Of a DNA stretch of 64,000 nt, positions 1-9,764 are shown piece after piece. Where the stretch lies: positions 3,534,001 through 3,598,000 of the forward strand of contig JAOSJQ010000001.1 of the NCBI GenBank assembly GCA_027494035.1, read 5' to 3'. How positions within the stretch are numbered: position 1 is the stretch's first letter; each line of letters starts with the position of its first letter. The DNA comes from UTCFX2 sp002050125. GTDB taxonomy: Bacteria > Chloroflexota > Anaerolineae > Anaerolineales > UBA4823. The notes under the pieces are model-generated. The model searched no databases, had not been told where the DNA came from, and saw only the letters and a program-made list of their open reading frames with translations. The translations under genes were made by a program, and so were the position numbers.

Positions 1-586
1 GGCGCTGGAGAAAATTGACCGCATCCGAATAAACCAATACCGTGCCGTATAACGCAAACGCCACACCGACGGTGCAGATAATCACATACTTCCAGGCGGC
101 TTCCAGGGAGGAACGATGTCCGTAAATCCCCACCAGGAAAGTCGACCCAAGCGTGGTCGCCTCGATTGCCACCCACATCATAATGATGTTGTTTGCCGTG
201 ACAACCAGAACCATCGTGAAGAGAAAGAGGTCAAACAAGCCGTAATAGGTACTTACTTGGTCAGCCTGCAGCTCTCCCGTGCGCACGTCATTGCGAATGT
301 AACCAATTGAATAAATCCCAACCAGAAAACCGACCACACAGACAATCAGCAGGAAAACCGCTGCAAGCGCATCGACATGCAGCCAATCATTTAGAGCGAC
401 GACGCTGCCTTCAACCAGGACGCCCTGGATCACCAACAAGCCCAGAATCAGCACGACCAGGATTGTGATGAAATGTAATACCTCAGCTACGCGCATGGCA
501 AGCTTCCCTGCCCAGCGGGCAGAGAAAGCCGCTAGAGACAGCAGGATTGGCGCCAGTAACAGCCAGGAGAGGTAGTTGGTATACAT
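1..586 (-). CDS. hyfF: Hydrogenase-4 component F-like proton-translocating membrane subunit (N-terminal part, cut by the window edge)
   Basis: Translating the minus strand from an ATG at 586 gives an open frame to the window edge, about 195 residues, beginning MYTNYLSWLLLAP. It is highly hydrophobic, with roughly five membrane segments and the NuoN/NuoM/HyfF-type stretch IIMMWVAIEATTLGSTFLVG. HyfF belongs to the Mrp/NuoLMN antiporter-like family and forms part of the proton-pumping arm of hydrogenase-4 and formate hydrogenlyase complexes. It follows hyfE after a 9-base gap, and the order hyfA-B-C-D-E-F is the same as in E. coli. The catalytic hydrogenase subunits (hyfG, hyfI) would be expected to the left of this window, so whether a true NiFe site exists cannot be judged here. 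Confidence 0.82.
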   Translation of the reverse strand, partial: MYTNYLSWLLLAPILLSLAAFSARWAGKLAMRVAEVLHFITILVVLILGLLVIQGVLVEGSVVALNDWLHVDALAAVFLLIVCVVGFLVGIYSIGYIRNDVRTGELQADQVSTYYGLFDLFLFTMVLVVTANNIIMMWVAIEATTLGSTFLVGIYGHRSSLEAAWKYVIICTVGVAFALYGTVLVYSDAVNFLQR

Positions 587-595
587 AGTTTGGTC

Positions 596-1246
596 CTATC
601 CTTTCAACGAAGTCAAACTGGCTGCATCAAGGGTGTCCAACTTCCTATAGATCTGGACTGCCAGGATCGTCATGATCAGCACTCCAAAGATCGCGTCCGT
701 GGCGATCCCGATCTCTACAAGCTCTGGGGCGCTGTATGCCAGCAGCGCCAGGGTCAGATGAGAACCATTTTCCATCAGACAGAAACCTAGGATTTGCTTC
801 AGGATGTTTCTTTGCGTCAAGATACAAAGCTGCCCGAAGAAGAAATGGGCTACCGAGACTGCCAGGGCGGGTTTGTACTCGTTGGCAATCTTGAGGTCAA
901 GTTGGTTGATGACCACAAATGACACAACCACCGAGATCGCGGCCAGCACAATCGCCAGCGCCGGGCGGACCGCCTGGGGCGGCGGCGCCGCAGAGGCGAC
1001 ACGATCTTCGCCGCGCAGCAAGATGTAAGGCGTCAGAATTGCCTTTGTGACCAGCGCGCTCGCAGCCCACAAAAAAAGCTGTTTTTGCCCAGTCGTCACC
1101 GCCAGTGTCAGAAAAATCAACACCAGCACAATCGATTGGACCGCGTAATAGTAGGCTGAACGCCTGAGACTCCGCGTCTCGATCACAATCAACGAGGTGA
1201 TAATCAGCAAGCCGCTTAGCGTATTGATCAGGTTGAAACCAAACAT
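596..1246 (-). CDS. hyfE: Hydrogenase-4 membrane subunit E (NuoK-like)
   Basis: This 216-residue protein is almost entirely hydrophobic, with about six to seven predicted membrane helices starting at NLINTLSGLLIITSLIVIET. Length and order match HyfE, the NuoK-containing membrane subunit of hydrogenase-4-type complexes. It lies between the HyfD-like and HyfF-like genes. Two ATGs are close together, at 1250 and 1246. The one at 1246 has GGAGG at a normal distance and gives the frame used here. The C-terminus FGVLIMTILAVQIYRKLDTLD fits the family. It acts in the cytoplasmic membrane as part of the ion-translocating arm. Confidence 0.85.
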   Translation of the reverse strand: MFGFNLINTLSGLLIITSLIVIETRSLRRSAYYYAVQSIVLVLIFLTLAVTTGQKQLFLWAASALVTKAILTPYILLRGEDRVASAAPPPQAVRPALAIVLAAISVVVSFVVINQLDLKIANEYKPALAVSVAHFFFGQLCILTQRNILKQILGFCLMENGSHLTLALLAYSAPELVEIGIATDAIFGVLIMTILAVQIYRKLDTLDAASLTSLKG

Positions 1247-1267
1247 CCATACCTCCGTTCGGGCAGC

Positions 1268-2710
1268 TTATCCGATCCAGTTTGCCGCAAAGAACCCGGA
1301 AACCAGAGTCAACCCTGCCAGCGCAATCAGCACCGCTTGCATAGAAGGCGCCAGCGCGGTGGCTGAAGCGACCTCCTCAGACGGTTCGCCCGGCACTGTG
1401 GAGCTAAAGATCCAGAACAACCATGCAAAGCTGCCGATAGATTCAAACATGGCGATAATCACCAGAATTAAGAGCAGCGGCTCGGTTTTGGCTGCTTCGA
1501 AACCGCCAGCAAAGATGGTGAACTTGCTGAAGAAACAGTTGAAAGGTGGAACGCCGGTAACTGCTAACGCTGCCACTGCGAAACTTGCCCCAACCAGCGG
1601 CATCTTGGCGAGCACGCCTCGCAACGAAGGCAGCATACGCGTGCCAGTGGTGTAACTCAGCGCCCCAGCGACGAGAAAGAATAAACCTTTCGCAAAAGCA
1701 TGGTTGAAAATGTGCGCAACCGCGCCATTAAACGCCAGCGTTGAGCCGAAAACGGAAAGAGAAAGCGCAAAGAAGATATAAGAAAGTTGGGCAATCGTTG
1801 AATATGCCAACAACTTCTTCAGATCCTTTTGCGGGAAGTACATGATAAAACCGTAGATCATGGTCGCGATTGCGCACACACACCCGATCACACCGATGAT
1901 CTTTGGCGCGCCGTTCGCAGATCCCAGACAGCGGGCAAAGATGTACACGCCGACCTTTACCATTGAGGCTGCGTGCAGGTAAGCGCTGATCGGGGTTGGC
2001 GCGACCATGGCGTCTGGCAGCCAAAAATGGAATGGTAGCTGGGCGGATTTTCCAAATCCGGCGATCAACACACCGAGAAATATTACGGTCTTCGCGCTCT
2101 CGGTCAGCCCAGCCATCTCAGAAAGCTGCAAGCTGCGCGTGACCGCGAAGAAATAAGCCGTCGCGGCATAAAGCCCGATTGAGGCTGCCTGCGTCACGAT
2201 GATCGCCTTCAACGCCGCTTTGCGCGCCTTCTCGTTGTCGTAGTATCCAATCAGACCCCATGAGCAGACTCCAGTTAACTCGAAGAAAATCAACATGCCC
2301 AGCATGGTCGAAGCATAAACCACCCCTGCCATCGAACCGATAAAACAGAGTAAAAAGAAGTAATAGCGGCGTTCTACTTCTTTCTCGGGGTGCTCGCGAT
2401 TCTTGTCTGATAGATAGCCTGTCGAATAGACTACGATCAGAAATCCAACCAGGATGAACGCTAACCCAATCAGGACGCTGAGCCGGTCGATCACCAACCC
2501 AAAGACTACCGTGTTACCCAGTGAGATGAGATTAACCGTTGCCGGCGTTTTCCCCGCCGATGCAAACGAGATCAATAAAAGCAGGCTGCAAGCCGCCGCG
2601 GCCAGCGCGACTGCCTGGCTGAACAGTTTGATCCACGCCCGCGGGATCACCAGGACCAGCAAGCCACCCAGAAAAGGAGCTAATATGCTAGCGATAATCA
2701 ATCCGGTCAT
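1268..2710 (-). CDS. hyfD: Hydrogenase-4 component D-like proton-conducting membrane subunit (NuoL/M/N family)
   Basis: This is a 480-residue polytopic protein of the proton-conducting membrane transporter family, with about 13-14 helices. Typical family segments are visible: LIFFELTGVCSWGLIGYYD, then FGKSAQLPFHFWLPDAM and PTPISAYLHAASMVKVGVY, which carry the conserved Lys and His of the half-channels, and later LLAYSTIAQLSYIFF. The ATG at 2710 was chosen over the upstream GTG at 2725 because GGAGGG lies just before it. It sits between hyfC and hyfE in the canonical order. The frame is intact, unlike the neighbouring hyfB. Confidence 0.85.
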   Translation of the reverse strand: MTGLIIASILAPFLGGLLVLVIPRAWIKLFSQAVALAAAACSLLLLISFASAGKTPATVNLISLGNTVVFGLVIDRLSVLIGLAFILVGFLIVVYSTGYLSDKNREHPEKEVERRYYFFLLCFIGSMAGVVYASTMLGMLIFFELTGVCSWGLIGYYDNEKARKAALKAIIVTQAASIGLYAATAYFFAVTRSLQLSEMAGLTESAKTVIFLGVLIAGFGKSAQLPFHFWLPDAMVAPTPISAYLHAASMVKVGVYIFARCLGSANGAPKIIGVIGCVCAIATMIYGFIMYFPQKDLKKLLAYSTIAQLSYIFFALSLSVFGSTLAFNGAVAHIFNHAFAKGLFFLVAGALSYTTGTRMLPSLRGVLAKMPLVGASFAVAALAVTGVPPFNCFFSKFTIFAGGFEAAKTEPLLLILVIIAMFESIGSFAWLFWIFSSTVPGEPSEEVASATALAPSMQAVLIALAGLTLVSGFFAANWIG

Positions 2711-2728
2711 GCTGTATCCCTCCACTAC

Positions 2729-3667
2729 CTAGACGTTCGCCAGGTAAAACACAAACGAAAGAACCGCTGACCCTAATGCCAGCCAGGTTGCCGCTGGCGC
2801 TTTCATAAATCGCGTACGAGCCATAATATTTTCCAAGAATGCCGCGACAAAAAAGAACGCCAGTGCTTTCAAGGCAAACGAAATCAGCGCTACCAGCCCC
2901 CCAACCGCGGTCAGGCTGCTCATGCTGCCAAAAGGCAGGAAGAGCGCCAAAAACAGACCCACTAGCACAAGCTGTTTCAGATAGATGCCCCACTTCATGA
3001 TCGCCAGCGAACGACCCGAATATTCTGCCAGCGGACCTTCCTGCAGCTCTTGTTCCGCCTCGCCAACATCAAATGGCAGCTTCCCCATCTCGACAAACGT
3101 GGCAAACGCAAACGAAGCCATACTGAGCCAGAACCCCATCGAGTAGGGAAGCGTGCGCGCCACAACCTGACTGGAAATCCCTCCCAGATTGGTCGTCCCA
3201 GCCAGCAACGCCATAACGAAAACCACCAAAATCAGAATAGGCTCGACCAGCGCAGACATCAGCAACTCGCGGCGCACACCGACCGCGCCAAAGCTGTTGC
3301 CGGTTTCAAGCCCCGCGATCGAAAAGAAAACGCGCGGCAGTGCGAATAGATAGATAATTAAAATCAGATCTCCAACCATGCCCAGCGGCGACCAGACCGT
3401 TAGTATCGGTAAAATGAGCGCCACTAGCAGCATTGCTGCCAGCGTCAGATATGGGGTGATCCTGAAAATCCAGCCGGCTTGCTCTGAAATCACCTCCTGG
3501 CGATTCATGAGCTTGAAAAGATCGCGGTAATTTTGGGTAAGCGGGGGACCTTTGCGGGAGTGTATCTTTGCCCGCATCACCCGCACAAAACCAGAATACA
3601 ACGGCGCGGCAATCAAGAGCAGCAGCGCCTGCAATACGCCGACAGCGATCAGTTGAACAGTCGTCAT
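2729..3667 (-). CDS. hyfC: Hydrogenase-4 component C-like membrane subunit (NuoH family)
   Basis: This 312-residue membrane protein of the NuoH/HyfC/HycD family forms the membrane anchor between the peripheral electron-transfer arm and the antiporter-like subunits. Family signatures include KIHSRKGPPLTQNYRDLFKL near the N-terminus, FSIAGLETGNSFGAVGVRRE, and the cytoplasmic loop PFDVGEAEQELQEGPLAEYSG, which holds the conserved acidic residues next to the iron-sulfur chain. The ATG at 3667 overlaps the hyfB stop codon as ATGA, indicating translational coupling; a longer upstream extension in this frame has no support. About eight membrane helices are expected. Confidence 0.87.
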   Translation of the reverse strand: MTTVQLIAVGVLQALLLLIAAPLYSGFVRVMRAKIHSRKGPPLTQNYRDLFKLMNRQEVISEQAGWIFRITPYLTLAAMLLVALILPILTVWSPLGMVGDLILIIYLFALPRVFFSIAGLETGNSFGAVGVRRELLMSALVEPILILVVFVMALLAGTTNLGGISSQVVARTLPYSMGFWLSMASFAFATFVEMGKLPFDVGEAEQELQEGPLAEYSGRSLAIMKWGIYLKQLVLVGLFLALFLPFGSMSSLTAVGGLVALISFALKALAFFFVAAFLENIMARTRFMKAPAATWLALGSAVLSFVFYLANV

Positions 3668-5700
3668 AGTCCACCTCTCCCAAAGAGCAGGATCAGGAGC
3701 ACAGCTAAAGTGATGATGATATACAGACAGTACACCCGGATATCCCCCATTTGCAGAGCCTGGATCCATTGCCCCGCCGTTTCAATCAACCGGGTCGTGG
3801 GTCTGGTGACCACATTTTCAACCAGAGGCTCTACGCGCGAAACCCAGTTGAGCGCTGGCTTGGCCGCGCCCTTGACGATTTGCGCCGGACCTGCCAGTAA
3901 GGTGCGCAACTGATACAGTCCGCGGAACGATGTCTTCACCGGCTGGTCAAAGCCGCTGGCAGTCAACGACATCCGGCTGGAATACCCATACCCACAAGAC
4001 CAGGGTTCCACGTTCTGGCGGCTGCGCAAGCGGGTCCGGCTGAAAATTGTAACGATCAGGAAGGGTACGATGAGCAAGCCGATTAGCAGTATTCCAATCA
4101 GCGGCGGGGATAACACCGCCTGGGCGGGGTCCAAGGGAAATACCTGCCAACCGTTCGATACGGTCACCGGGGCTAACCCGCTAAAGGTCGCCGCGACGTT
4201 CGCGACCCAGGGCGCGGCCAGCGGCGCTCCCAGACCCAAGCCCAAGCAGCCTAGAGCAAGACAAGCCATACTAACGCGCATCCAAACCCCCGGTTCATGC
4301 GCTCTGCTGGCAGGCTCGCTCCTGGCAGGCCCCGCAAATGCGCTCCCATAAGCTTTGATGTACACCATCACCGCAAACGCCCCAGCCAGGGCTAACAACG
4401 CGCCAGCCAGGGGGCGAACATACGCAAAGGGAAAAAGCTAATCTTGCCCGCACTAAAAAGAGCCTGATAAGTAAACCACTCACTCACAAAGCCATTCAGT
4501 GGCGGTATCGCCGATACTGCCAGCGCGCCAATCAGGAAGAAGAGCGCCGTCCAGGGCATTCGATGAGCCAGTCCGCCCATCCGGTTGAGATTTTTTGTAC
4601 CGGTTTGCGCGATCACTGCGCCCGCGCCGAGAAAAAGGAGCGACTTAAAAAAGGCGTGGCTGAGTATGTGATACAGTGCAGCCAAGAAACCCACCACAGC
4701 CAGTGGCGCTTGCTTGAGCGCCAGCCCAGCCATCCCCACACCGATACCAATCAGGATAATGCCGATGTTTTCAACGCTGGAATACGCCAACAGCCGCTTG
4801 ATATCGCGTTCAGTCAGCGCGTAGAGAACCCCCAGGACCGTCGAGACGACTCCAAATCCCAGCACGATCAGTCCCCACCACCATTCCTGTGCGCCGAGCA
4901 AATCCACGCTCACCCGTAGAATTCCATAGATAGCGATCTTAATCATCACCCCCGACATCAGGGCAGAGATGTGGCTCGGGGCAGCCGGGTGTGCGCGGGG
5001 AAGCCAAATGTGCAAAGGCACCATACCGGCTTTAGCTCCAAAACCGACGAATGTCAACAGAAAAAATTAAGGTCTTTATCCCCGCGGTTAGGGGAAGCTG
5101 GCGGAAAGCGTTAAAATCAAAGCTACCCGCCCGCTGGAAGAGAATCAGAAACGCCAGCATGATCAGCGCCGCGCCTGCGTGCGCGATCAACATATAAAGA
5201 TACCCTGCCTGGATGGATTCGCGTTTCTCCGTCTCAAAAATGACCAAGAAATACGAGAGCAGGGTCATCATCTCCCAGAATACGAGGAAATACAGCGCAT
5301 TGGCGACCGTAACCACCACGAGCATAGCTGCAAGAAACAGGTTGCCAAAGAAACCAATAGCTCCCAGGTTGCGTTCTTCGGAATATTCTTTCAAGTACTC
5401 AATCGAGTACAGGCTGGCAGCAGCTCCAATCAGCGTGATGAGAATAATAAAAAAAGCGGATAGAGAATCTAACTTCAGCACGATATCGCCAAAAGGCGCC
5501 AATCCTTGAAATGTAACCTGGGGGGGCGTCTCGGCTCGCAAAGCCAGCACCGCGGACGCGGCTCCAATGAGCGACGCGACCAGACCAAAAATGCCCGAAA
5601 CAAGGCGCGCTCTCTGGCTGGATCGGGCAAACAATGCTGAGGCAATCCCGCCTGCGCAATAGCCAATGAGCGAGATCAATAAGAGTTGGATCGCATCCAT
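3664..5700 (-). CDS. hyfB: Hydrogenase-4 component B-like proton-conducting subunit, interrupted by two single-base frameshifts
   Basis: One HyfB-type gene (about 678 residues if repaired) is split over three frames: 5700 to 5032, 5057 to 4392, and 4398 to 3664. The parts join without loss. Removing one A from the A6 run at 5061-5066 restores LIFLLTFVGFGAKAGMVPLH. Adding one G to the G5 run at 4410-4414 restores FAPLAGALLALAGAFAVMVY. Family features include the NuoL/M-like core, with WLPRAHPAAPSHISALMSG and LLAYSSVENIGI, and the long HyfB C-terminal extension with CGYGYSSRMSLTASGF. One +1 and one -1 change, both in homopolymers, look like sequencing errors and not gene decay. The gene overlaps hyfC by ATGA and follows hyfA by 22 bases. 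Confidence 0.85.
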
Positions 5701-5722
5701 AGTCTTCTCCTGACGAGTTCCG

Positions 5723-6376
5723 TCATTCGACCGGTTCAGGCTGTTCTGCAGCCGTTACATGTGTGACTTCCTTGATGTGCTGGAACAACCGCTCCTCAAT
5801 AAGCGCCAGCTCATCATCCGGCTCTTCGGCTTCCGGCGGCGTCTGGAAGAGCATCAGCGCCTGGTGTGGACAGGCAATCACACAGGCGGGCCCTTCAGGG
5901 CGGAAATAACACAGATCGCACTTGACGGCGACGGTCTTTTGCCCTACCTCCCATTTCAAAAGCGAAAGCTGTTCCTGATAGCTCAATTCTCGTAAGAACA
6001 TCGGGTCAGGTTGAAATGGCGTGTTGAGAAAGGCATAATTCCCAACGTTCAATTCCAAGCCTGGCACGGGCGTTCCCCCCGGCAAAATATTGCCGAACGG
6101 GCAAGCCAGCGCGCACATTTTGCAGCCGATGCACAGGCTCTCATTGATTTGAATGGAATGGGCTTCGTGTGTGATCGCGTGTACCGGACAGACCAGCGCA
6201 CACATCGCGTCCTCGCAATGCCGGCATTGGATGGGCATGGTACCGGCAGGTGTGTGAGTAATATATAAGCGTGGGTAGGCTTGCAAGCCGGCTTGGCGGT
6301 GAACCTCTGTACAGGCAGCCACGCAGGCATAGCAACCAACGCACTTGCGGTTATCTGCAAGAACGAAATAGTTCAT
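5723..6376 (-). CDS. hyfA: Hydrogenase-4 component A-like polyferredoxin
   Basis: This is a 217-residue electron-transfer protein of the HyfA/HycB/DmsB type. It carries four cysteine clusters for [4Fe-4S] centres: CVGCYACVAAC near residue 12, CRHCEDAMCALVCP near 50, CIGCKMCALACP near 82, and CDLCYFRPEGPACVIACP near 150. The ATG at 6376, which begins MNYFVLADNRKCVGC, was chosen because the ferredoxin fold starts there and a GGTGG-type ribosome site precedes it. It is the first gene of the hyf operon and is transcribed away from the sensor kinase gene at 6606. It probably passes electrons between a donor and the membrane complex on the cytoplasmic side. Confidence 0.87.
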   Translation of the reverse strand: MNYFVLADNRKCVGCYACVAACTEVHRQAGLQAYPRLYITHTPAGTMPIQCRHCEDAMCALVCPVHAITHEAHSIQINESLCIGCKMCALACPFGNILPGGTPVPGLELNVGNYAFLNTPFQPDPMFLRELSYQEQLSLLKWEVGQKTVAVKCDLCYFRPEGPACVIACPHQALMLFQTPPEAEEPDDELALIEERLFQHIKEVTHVTAAEQPEPVE

Positions 6377-6605
6377 GGCACCACCGTAGAATTGTGAAAT
6401 TGACCTCAATGTTTATTTACATGAAAAACAAGTTCCTGTCATCGGATAGGCGTTGATTTTTCAAACCATCTGTTCGGAGAAGGAATAGACTTTTGTTGGT
6501 TCCGCCATTCCACGATTGCTTAGTTAAAGATAGGCAATTTCAGAAATCGCACATGGGATACTCTCTTATGCTATACTTTGATCGTCCATTACTGAGGGAG
6601 GTTGG

Positions 6606-8594
6606 ATGGTCCGCAGTGCGCGAACGCAGTTGCTTTTATTGTGGGGTTGTATCTTACTTGGAATATTTGCGGGTGAGGCGGTCCGGCGGTTTTATTCCAT
6701 CGAGCTTTTGTCCATCCCTGCGATTTTAATTACATTGCTCATCACGCTTGGAATTGCCGCGATTGCGATCGGTCTTTTAGGTTTTCATCTAAGAAAAAGA
6801 TCAGCGGCATCCTCGATAAAACCGTCCGAATACAACGCCAACCCCAGACCATTCGAGACAGAGTTATTTCAACTCAATCAAGAGCTGTTCACACGCGCTC
6901 AAGAACAAGCGGATGCCCTCTCGCGCTTAAACATCGAGCTGCAACTTCAAATGGCGATGTCCAAGCAAGCCGAAGAAGCCGTCCGCCTGAATGAAGAGCG
7001 CTTTCGCAATATGGCGGATAACATTCAAGAAGGTTTGACCATCCTGGAAAACGGACGCCTCGTTTACTTAAACCAGCGCACCTGTGAGATTTTCGGCGAC
7101 TGCCCGGATGGGAATCTCTACGATCGGATTGCGACCTTCGCAGCGCCAGAGGAACACCAGCGAATCCGCAAGGAGATCCATCGTGCGCAGACTACCGGGA
7201 CGGCGCCGCGCGAGTTGGAGTATTGGATTCTCCGCAAGGACGGTGAGCGCAGGTATGTCCGGGAATGGTACGCGGCAAACTCATCCAATGAAACCGAGCG
7301 GATTTTCATCGTAACTTCGGATGTCACCGAAACGAAACAAGCTTATCAGACTTTGGAAAACGCGGTCAGCGACCGGACGCGCGAATTATCGACCGTGCTG
7401 GATGTCTCTCAGCGAATTGCGTCCACCTTGGCGTTAGAGCCCCTGTTGGATCTGATTCTTGAGCAGATTCAAACCGTGATTCCGTATATTGGTGTCGCCC
7501 TTTTTTCATTGGCGGACGGAAAATTCGAAGCGGTGGCGTACCGCGTGCCCGGTTTGCCTCCGCAAGACCGCCCTCTGACGCTCACGCTTGAGCGCGCCGA
7601 AGCTTACGCGCGGGTCGTAAAGAAGAAAAAGGTGATCATCATTGACGACATCAGAGGCGATACCCCCCTCTCCAGAGCCTTTAAGGATACATCCACCCAT
7701 CCAAATGAATTTTCTTTTGACCATGCGCGTTCCTGGATCGGTATCCCGCTCATTGCGCGGGATAGCGTAACCGGGCTGTTAAGCCTGGCGCATAATCAAC
7801 CCAATTTCTACACCCAACGACACGCTCGCATCGCGACAACCATCGCCAACCAGGTGGCGATCGCAATCGAAAACGCCAGGTTGTACGAGCAAGCCCAAAG
7901 CCTGGCGGTCATCGAGGAACGCCACCGCATTGCGCGCGAACTGCACGATTCCGTGACCCAGTTGCTCTACGGCATCACATTGTACTGCACGGCTACCAGC
8001 CGTTCGATCCGTTCCAAGAACCCAAATAACATTGAACAAAACCTCTCGACAATCAAGGAGAATGCCCTTCAGGCTCTGCAAGAAATGCGTCTGCTGATCC
8101 TGGAGCTTGACCCGCCGATGCTGCAAAAATCCGGGTTGGTGGATGCTTTGCGCACCAGTCTGGATGTAATTGAGACCCGCACCGGGCTGGAGACCGAACT
8201 GGTTGCAAACGGAATCAATCGTTTGCCGCGGTCTATGGAAACCGAGCTCTACCGGATCGCGCTGGAGGCGCTCAACAACCTGATACGCCATGCGCGTGCC
8301 AGAAAAGTCACCGTCGAGCTAACCAGAGAATGGAACAGCGTCTATATGGAGATCCGCGATAATGGAATAGGATTCGATCTAGAAGAGGCAATCCACAGCG
8401 GCGGGATGGGGCTTCATAACATGGAGCAGCGCGCAAAGCAAATTGGTGGGAAAATTGATATCCAAAGCCGCCCTGGAGGCGGAACCAGCATTCAGATCAT
8501 CGCGCCGCTTGATAAGATTCGGATCGAGAGGGTCCGGAATAAATTGCTGCCTGGAGGCAAAGATGAATTTACCAATTCGAGTTTTAATCGTTGA
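6606..8594 (+). CDS. Membrane sensor histidine kinase, NarL/DesK type, with PAS and GAF domains
   Basis: This 662-residue kinase has two N-terminal membrane helices (about residues 8-24 and 37-60) with almost no extracellular loop between them. A coiled-coil linker follows, then a PAS domain (about 130-245), a GAF domain (about 265-430), a HisKA_3 dimerisation domain with ERHRIARELHDSVTQLLYG (phospho-acceptor His near 447), and an HATPase domain with EALNNLIRHARA, RDNGIGFD and GGMGLHNMEQR. GGGAGG lies just before the ATG. The gene overlaps its response regulator by 32 bases, so the two form a pair. The PAS and GAF domains and the lack of a large sensor loop suggest an intracellular signal, perhaps redox or a small ligand. 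Its position, divergent from hyf and upstream of the NuoE/F cluster, suggests control of one or both; the signal itself is unknown. Confidence 0.9.
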   Translation: MVRSARTQLLLLWGCILLGIFAGEAVRRFYSIELLSIPAILITLLITLGIAAIAIGLLGFHLRKRSAASSIKPSEYNANPRPFETELFQLNQELFTRAQEQADALSRLNIELQLQMAMSKQAEEAVRLNEERFRNMADNIQEGLTILENGRLVYLNQRTCEIFGDCPDGNLYDRIATFAAPEEHQRIRKEIHRAQTTGTAPRELEYWILRKDGERRYVREWYAANSSNETERIFIVTSDVTETKQAYQTLENAVSDRTRELSTVLDVSQRIASTLALEPLLDLILEQIQTVIPYIGVALFSLADGKFEAVAYRVPGLPPQDRPLTLTLERAEAYARVVKKKKVIIIDDIRGDTPLSRAFKDTSTHPNEFSFDHARSWIGIPLIARDSVTGLLSLAHNQPNFYTQRHARIATTIANQVAIAIENARLYEQAQSLAVIEERHRIARELHDSVTQLLYGITLYCTATSRSIRSKNPNNIEQNLSTIKENALQALQEMRLLILELDPPMLQKSGLVDALRTSLDVIETRTGLETELVANGINRLPRSMETELYRIALEALNNLIRHARARKVTVELTREWNSVYMEIRDNGIGFDLEEAIHSGGMGLHNMEQRAKQIGGKIDIQSRPGGGTSIQIIAPLDKIRIERVRNKLLPGGKDEFTNSSFNR

Positions 8595-9222
8595 CGATCA
8601 TCCAGTCGTTCGGAAAGGGATCAAAACGCTGCTGGGCGAAGAAAAGGATTTGGAGGTCGTTGGAGAGGCGGTAAACGGTCGGGATGCGCTGGAAAAAGTT
8701 GAGGCGCTGCAACCGGATGTCATTCTGATGGATCTGGTGATGCCGGAAATGAGCGGGATCGAAGCCATCGAACGGATTACCGCCGCGCATCCCGAAGCGC
8801 GCATCCTGGTGATGACCAGCTTCGCCGCGGACGATAAAGTGTTCCCCTCCATCAAAGCTGGCGCGCTGGGTTACCTCCTAAAAGATTCCGACCCAGAAGA
8901 CCTGATCCGTATGATCCACCAGGTCGCACGCGGCGAACTTTCGATTCATCCATCTATCGCCCGAAAAGTCATCCAGGAACTCAACCGCCCGCCCGAGGAG
9001 CCGCTGACCCCTTCCCCCTTAACGGAACGCGAAGTCGAAATCTTACAACTGCTCGCCCAGGGCGTTGAAAACAAAGAAATTGCGCGCCGGCTGGTGCTGC
9101 GCGAGGCGACTGTGCGGACGCATGTCTCTAATATCCTGGGGAAGCTCCAGCTTGCCAACCGGGTGCAGGCAACTCTGTACGCCTTGCGCACCGGTTTGAC
9201 CACCCTCGACGATGAGAGCTGA
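8563..9222 (+). CDS. NarL/FixJ-type response regulator
   Basis: This 219-residue protein has an N-terminal receiver domain (VLIVDDHPVVRKG, phospho-acceptor Asp57 in DVILMDLVMPEMSG, and the conserved Lys in GYLLKDSDPEDL) and a C-terminal LuxR-type helix-turn-helix (LTEREVEILQLLAQGVENKEIARRL then VRTHVSNILGKL, split over about residues 150-205). The ATG at 8563 has GGAGG at the right spacing and lies inside the 3' end of the kinase gene, so the two are translationally coupled. The nearest likely targets are the hyf operon and the downstream NuoE/NuoF/Fdh-like genes. A hairpin followed by a T-rich stretch at 9279-9309 ends the unit. Confidence 0.92.
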   Translation: MNLPIRVLIVDDHPVVRKGIKTLLGEEKDLEVVGEAVNGRDALEKVEALQPDVILMDLVMPEMSGIEAIERITAAHPEARILVMTSFAADDKVFPSIKAGALGYLLKDSDPEDLIRMIHQVARGELSIHPSIARKVIQELNRPPEEPLTPSPLTEREVEILQLLAQGVENKEIARRLVLREATVRTHVSNILGKLQLANRVQATLYALRTGLTTLDDES

Positions 9223-9278
9223 CGGCGCATCTCCAGAACCTCCACTTTAGCTTAGTCCAAGACCATACAAACGTGCAG

Positions 9279-9309
9279 ACAACCGTCAACAACGGCGGTT
9301 GTTTTTCTT
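9279..9309 (+). terminator. Probable factor-independent terminator after the two-component genes
   Basis: The arms ACAACCG (9279-9285) and CGGTTGT (9296-9302) form a 7-bp stem with a 10-base loop, followed by a T-rich stretch. It lies 57 bases after the response regulator stop codon. The rest of the 247-base gap to the next gene holds no recognisable coding sequence. Confidence 0.6.
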
Positions 9310-9469
9310 TACCGATTCATAGTCAAAAATCAGCAACCATCCAATGACAGAAAGCGTGAATTATTGTAAATACAAACTGAGCGCCCGTCTGGTGACGGTC
9401 CTCTGTGTTTTCTACAGGATTCGTCGGAATACGAGTCAGCGGAAATGCTCTGAATGAAAAGAGACTTGG

Positions 9470-9718
9470 ATGAAAGCCATTGTGCTGATCAAGCTTTCTT
9501 CACTGGAAACCAGGGCTGCTTTTCGGCGACTCCGGTGTCTCAAACCGGTGATTGAATCTTGCATGGTTTATGGCAGATATGACGCCATGGCGGTCATCGA
9601 AGCGAATAGTCTGGAGGAAATTCGCAAGATCATATTTCTGGAGATCCAACCGATCCCAGGAGTTATTGAAACAATGCCCTGTTTGATGGTCGAAGAGGAT
9701 GAGTTCAACCCTGCCTGA
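9470..9718 (+). CDS. Stand-alone RAM/AsnC-type ligand-binding domain protein
   Basis: This 82-residue protein matches the C-terminal effector-binding (RAM) domain of Lrp/AsnC regulators: MKAIVLIKLS start, a central VIESCMVYGRYDAMAVIEA strand-turn-strand, and IPGVIETMPCLMVEE at the end. It has no DNA-binding domain. Stand-alone RAM proteins are known as small oligomeric sensors of amino acids or other small molecules; here the ligand is unknown. It is the first gene of a short plus-strand run leading into the [2Fe-2S] protein, NuoE and NuoF genes, so a sensory or allosteric role for that enzyme is possible but unproven. Confidence 0.75.
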   Translation: MKAIVLIKLSSLETRAAFRRLRCLKPVIESCMVYGRYDAMAVIEANSLEEIRKIIFLEIQPIPGVIETMPCLMVEEDEFNPA

Positions 9719-9764
9719 TTTCCGACCAGGTGGGTTTAGAGTATCTCCAAATAATGAGGTTAAT

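Noticed and set aside
5057..5066. Programmed ribosomal frameshifting at the A6 run in hyfB
   Set aside because: Other hyfB genes do not use it, no stimulating structure was seen, and the same kind of single-base homopolymer change occurs in seven other unrelated genes here, so a sequence error is simpler.
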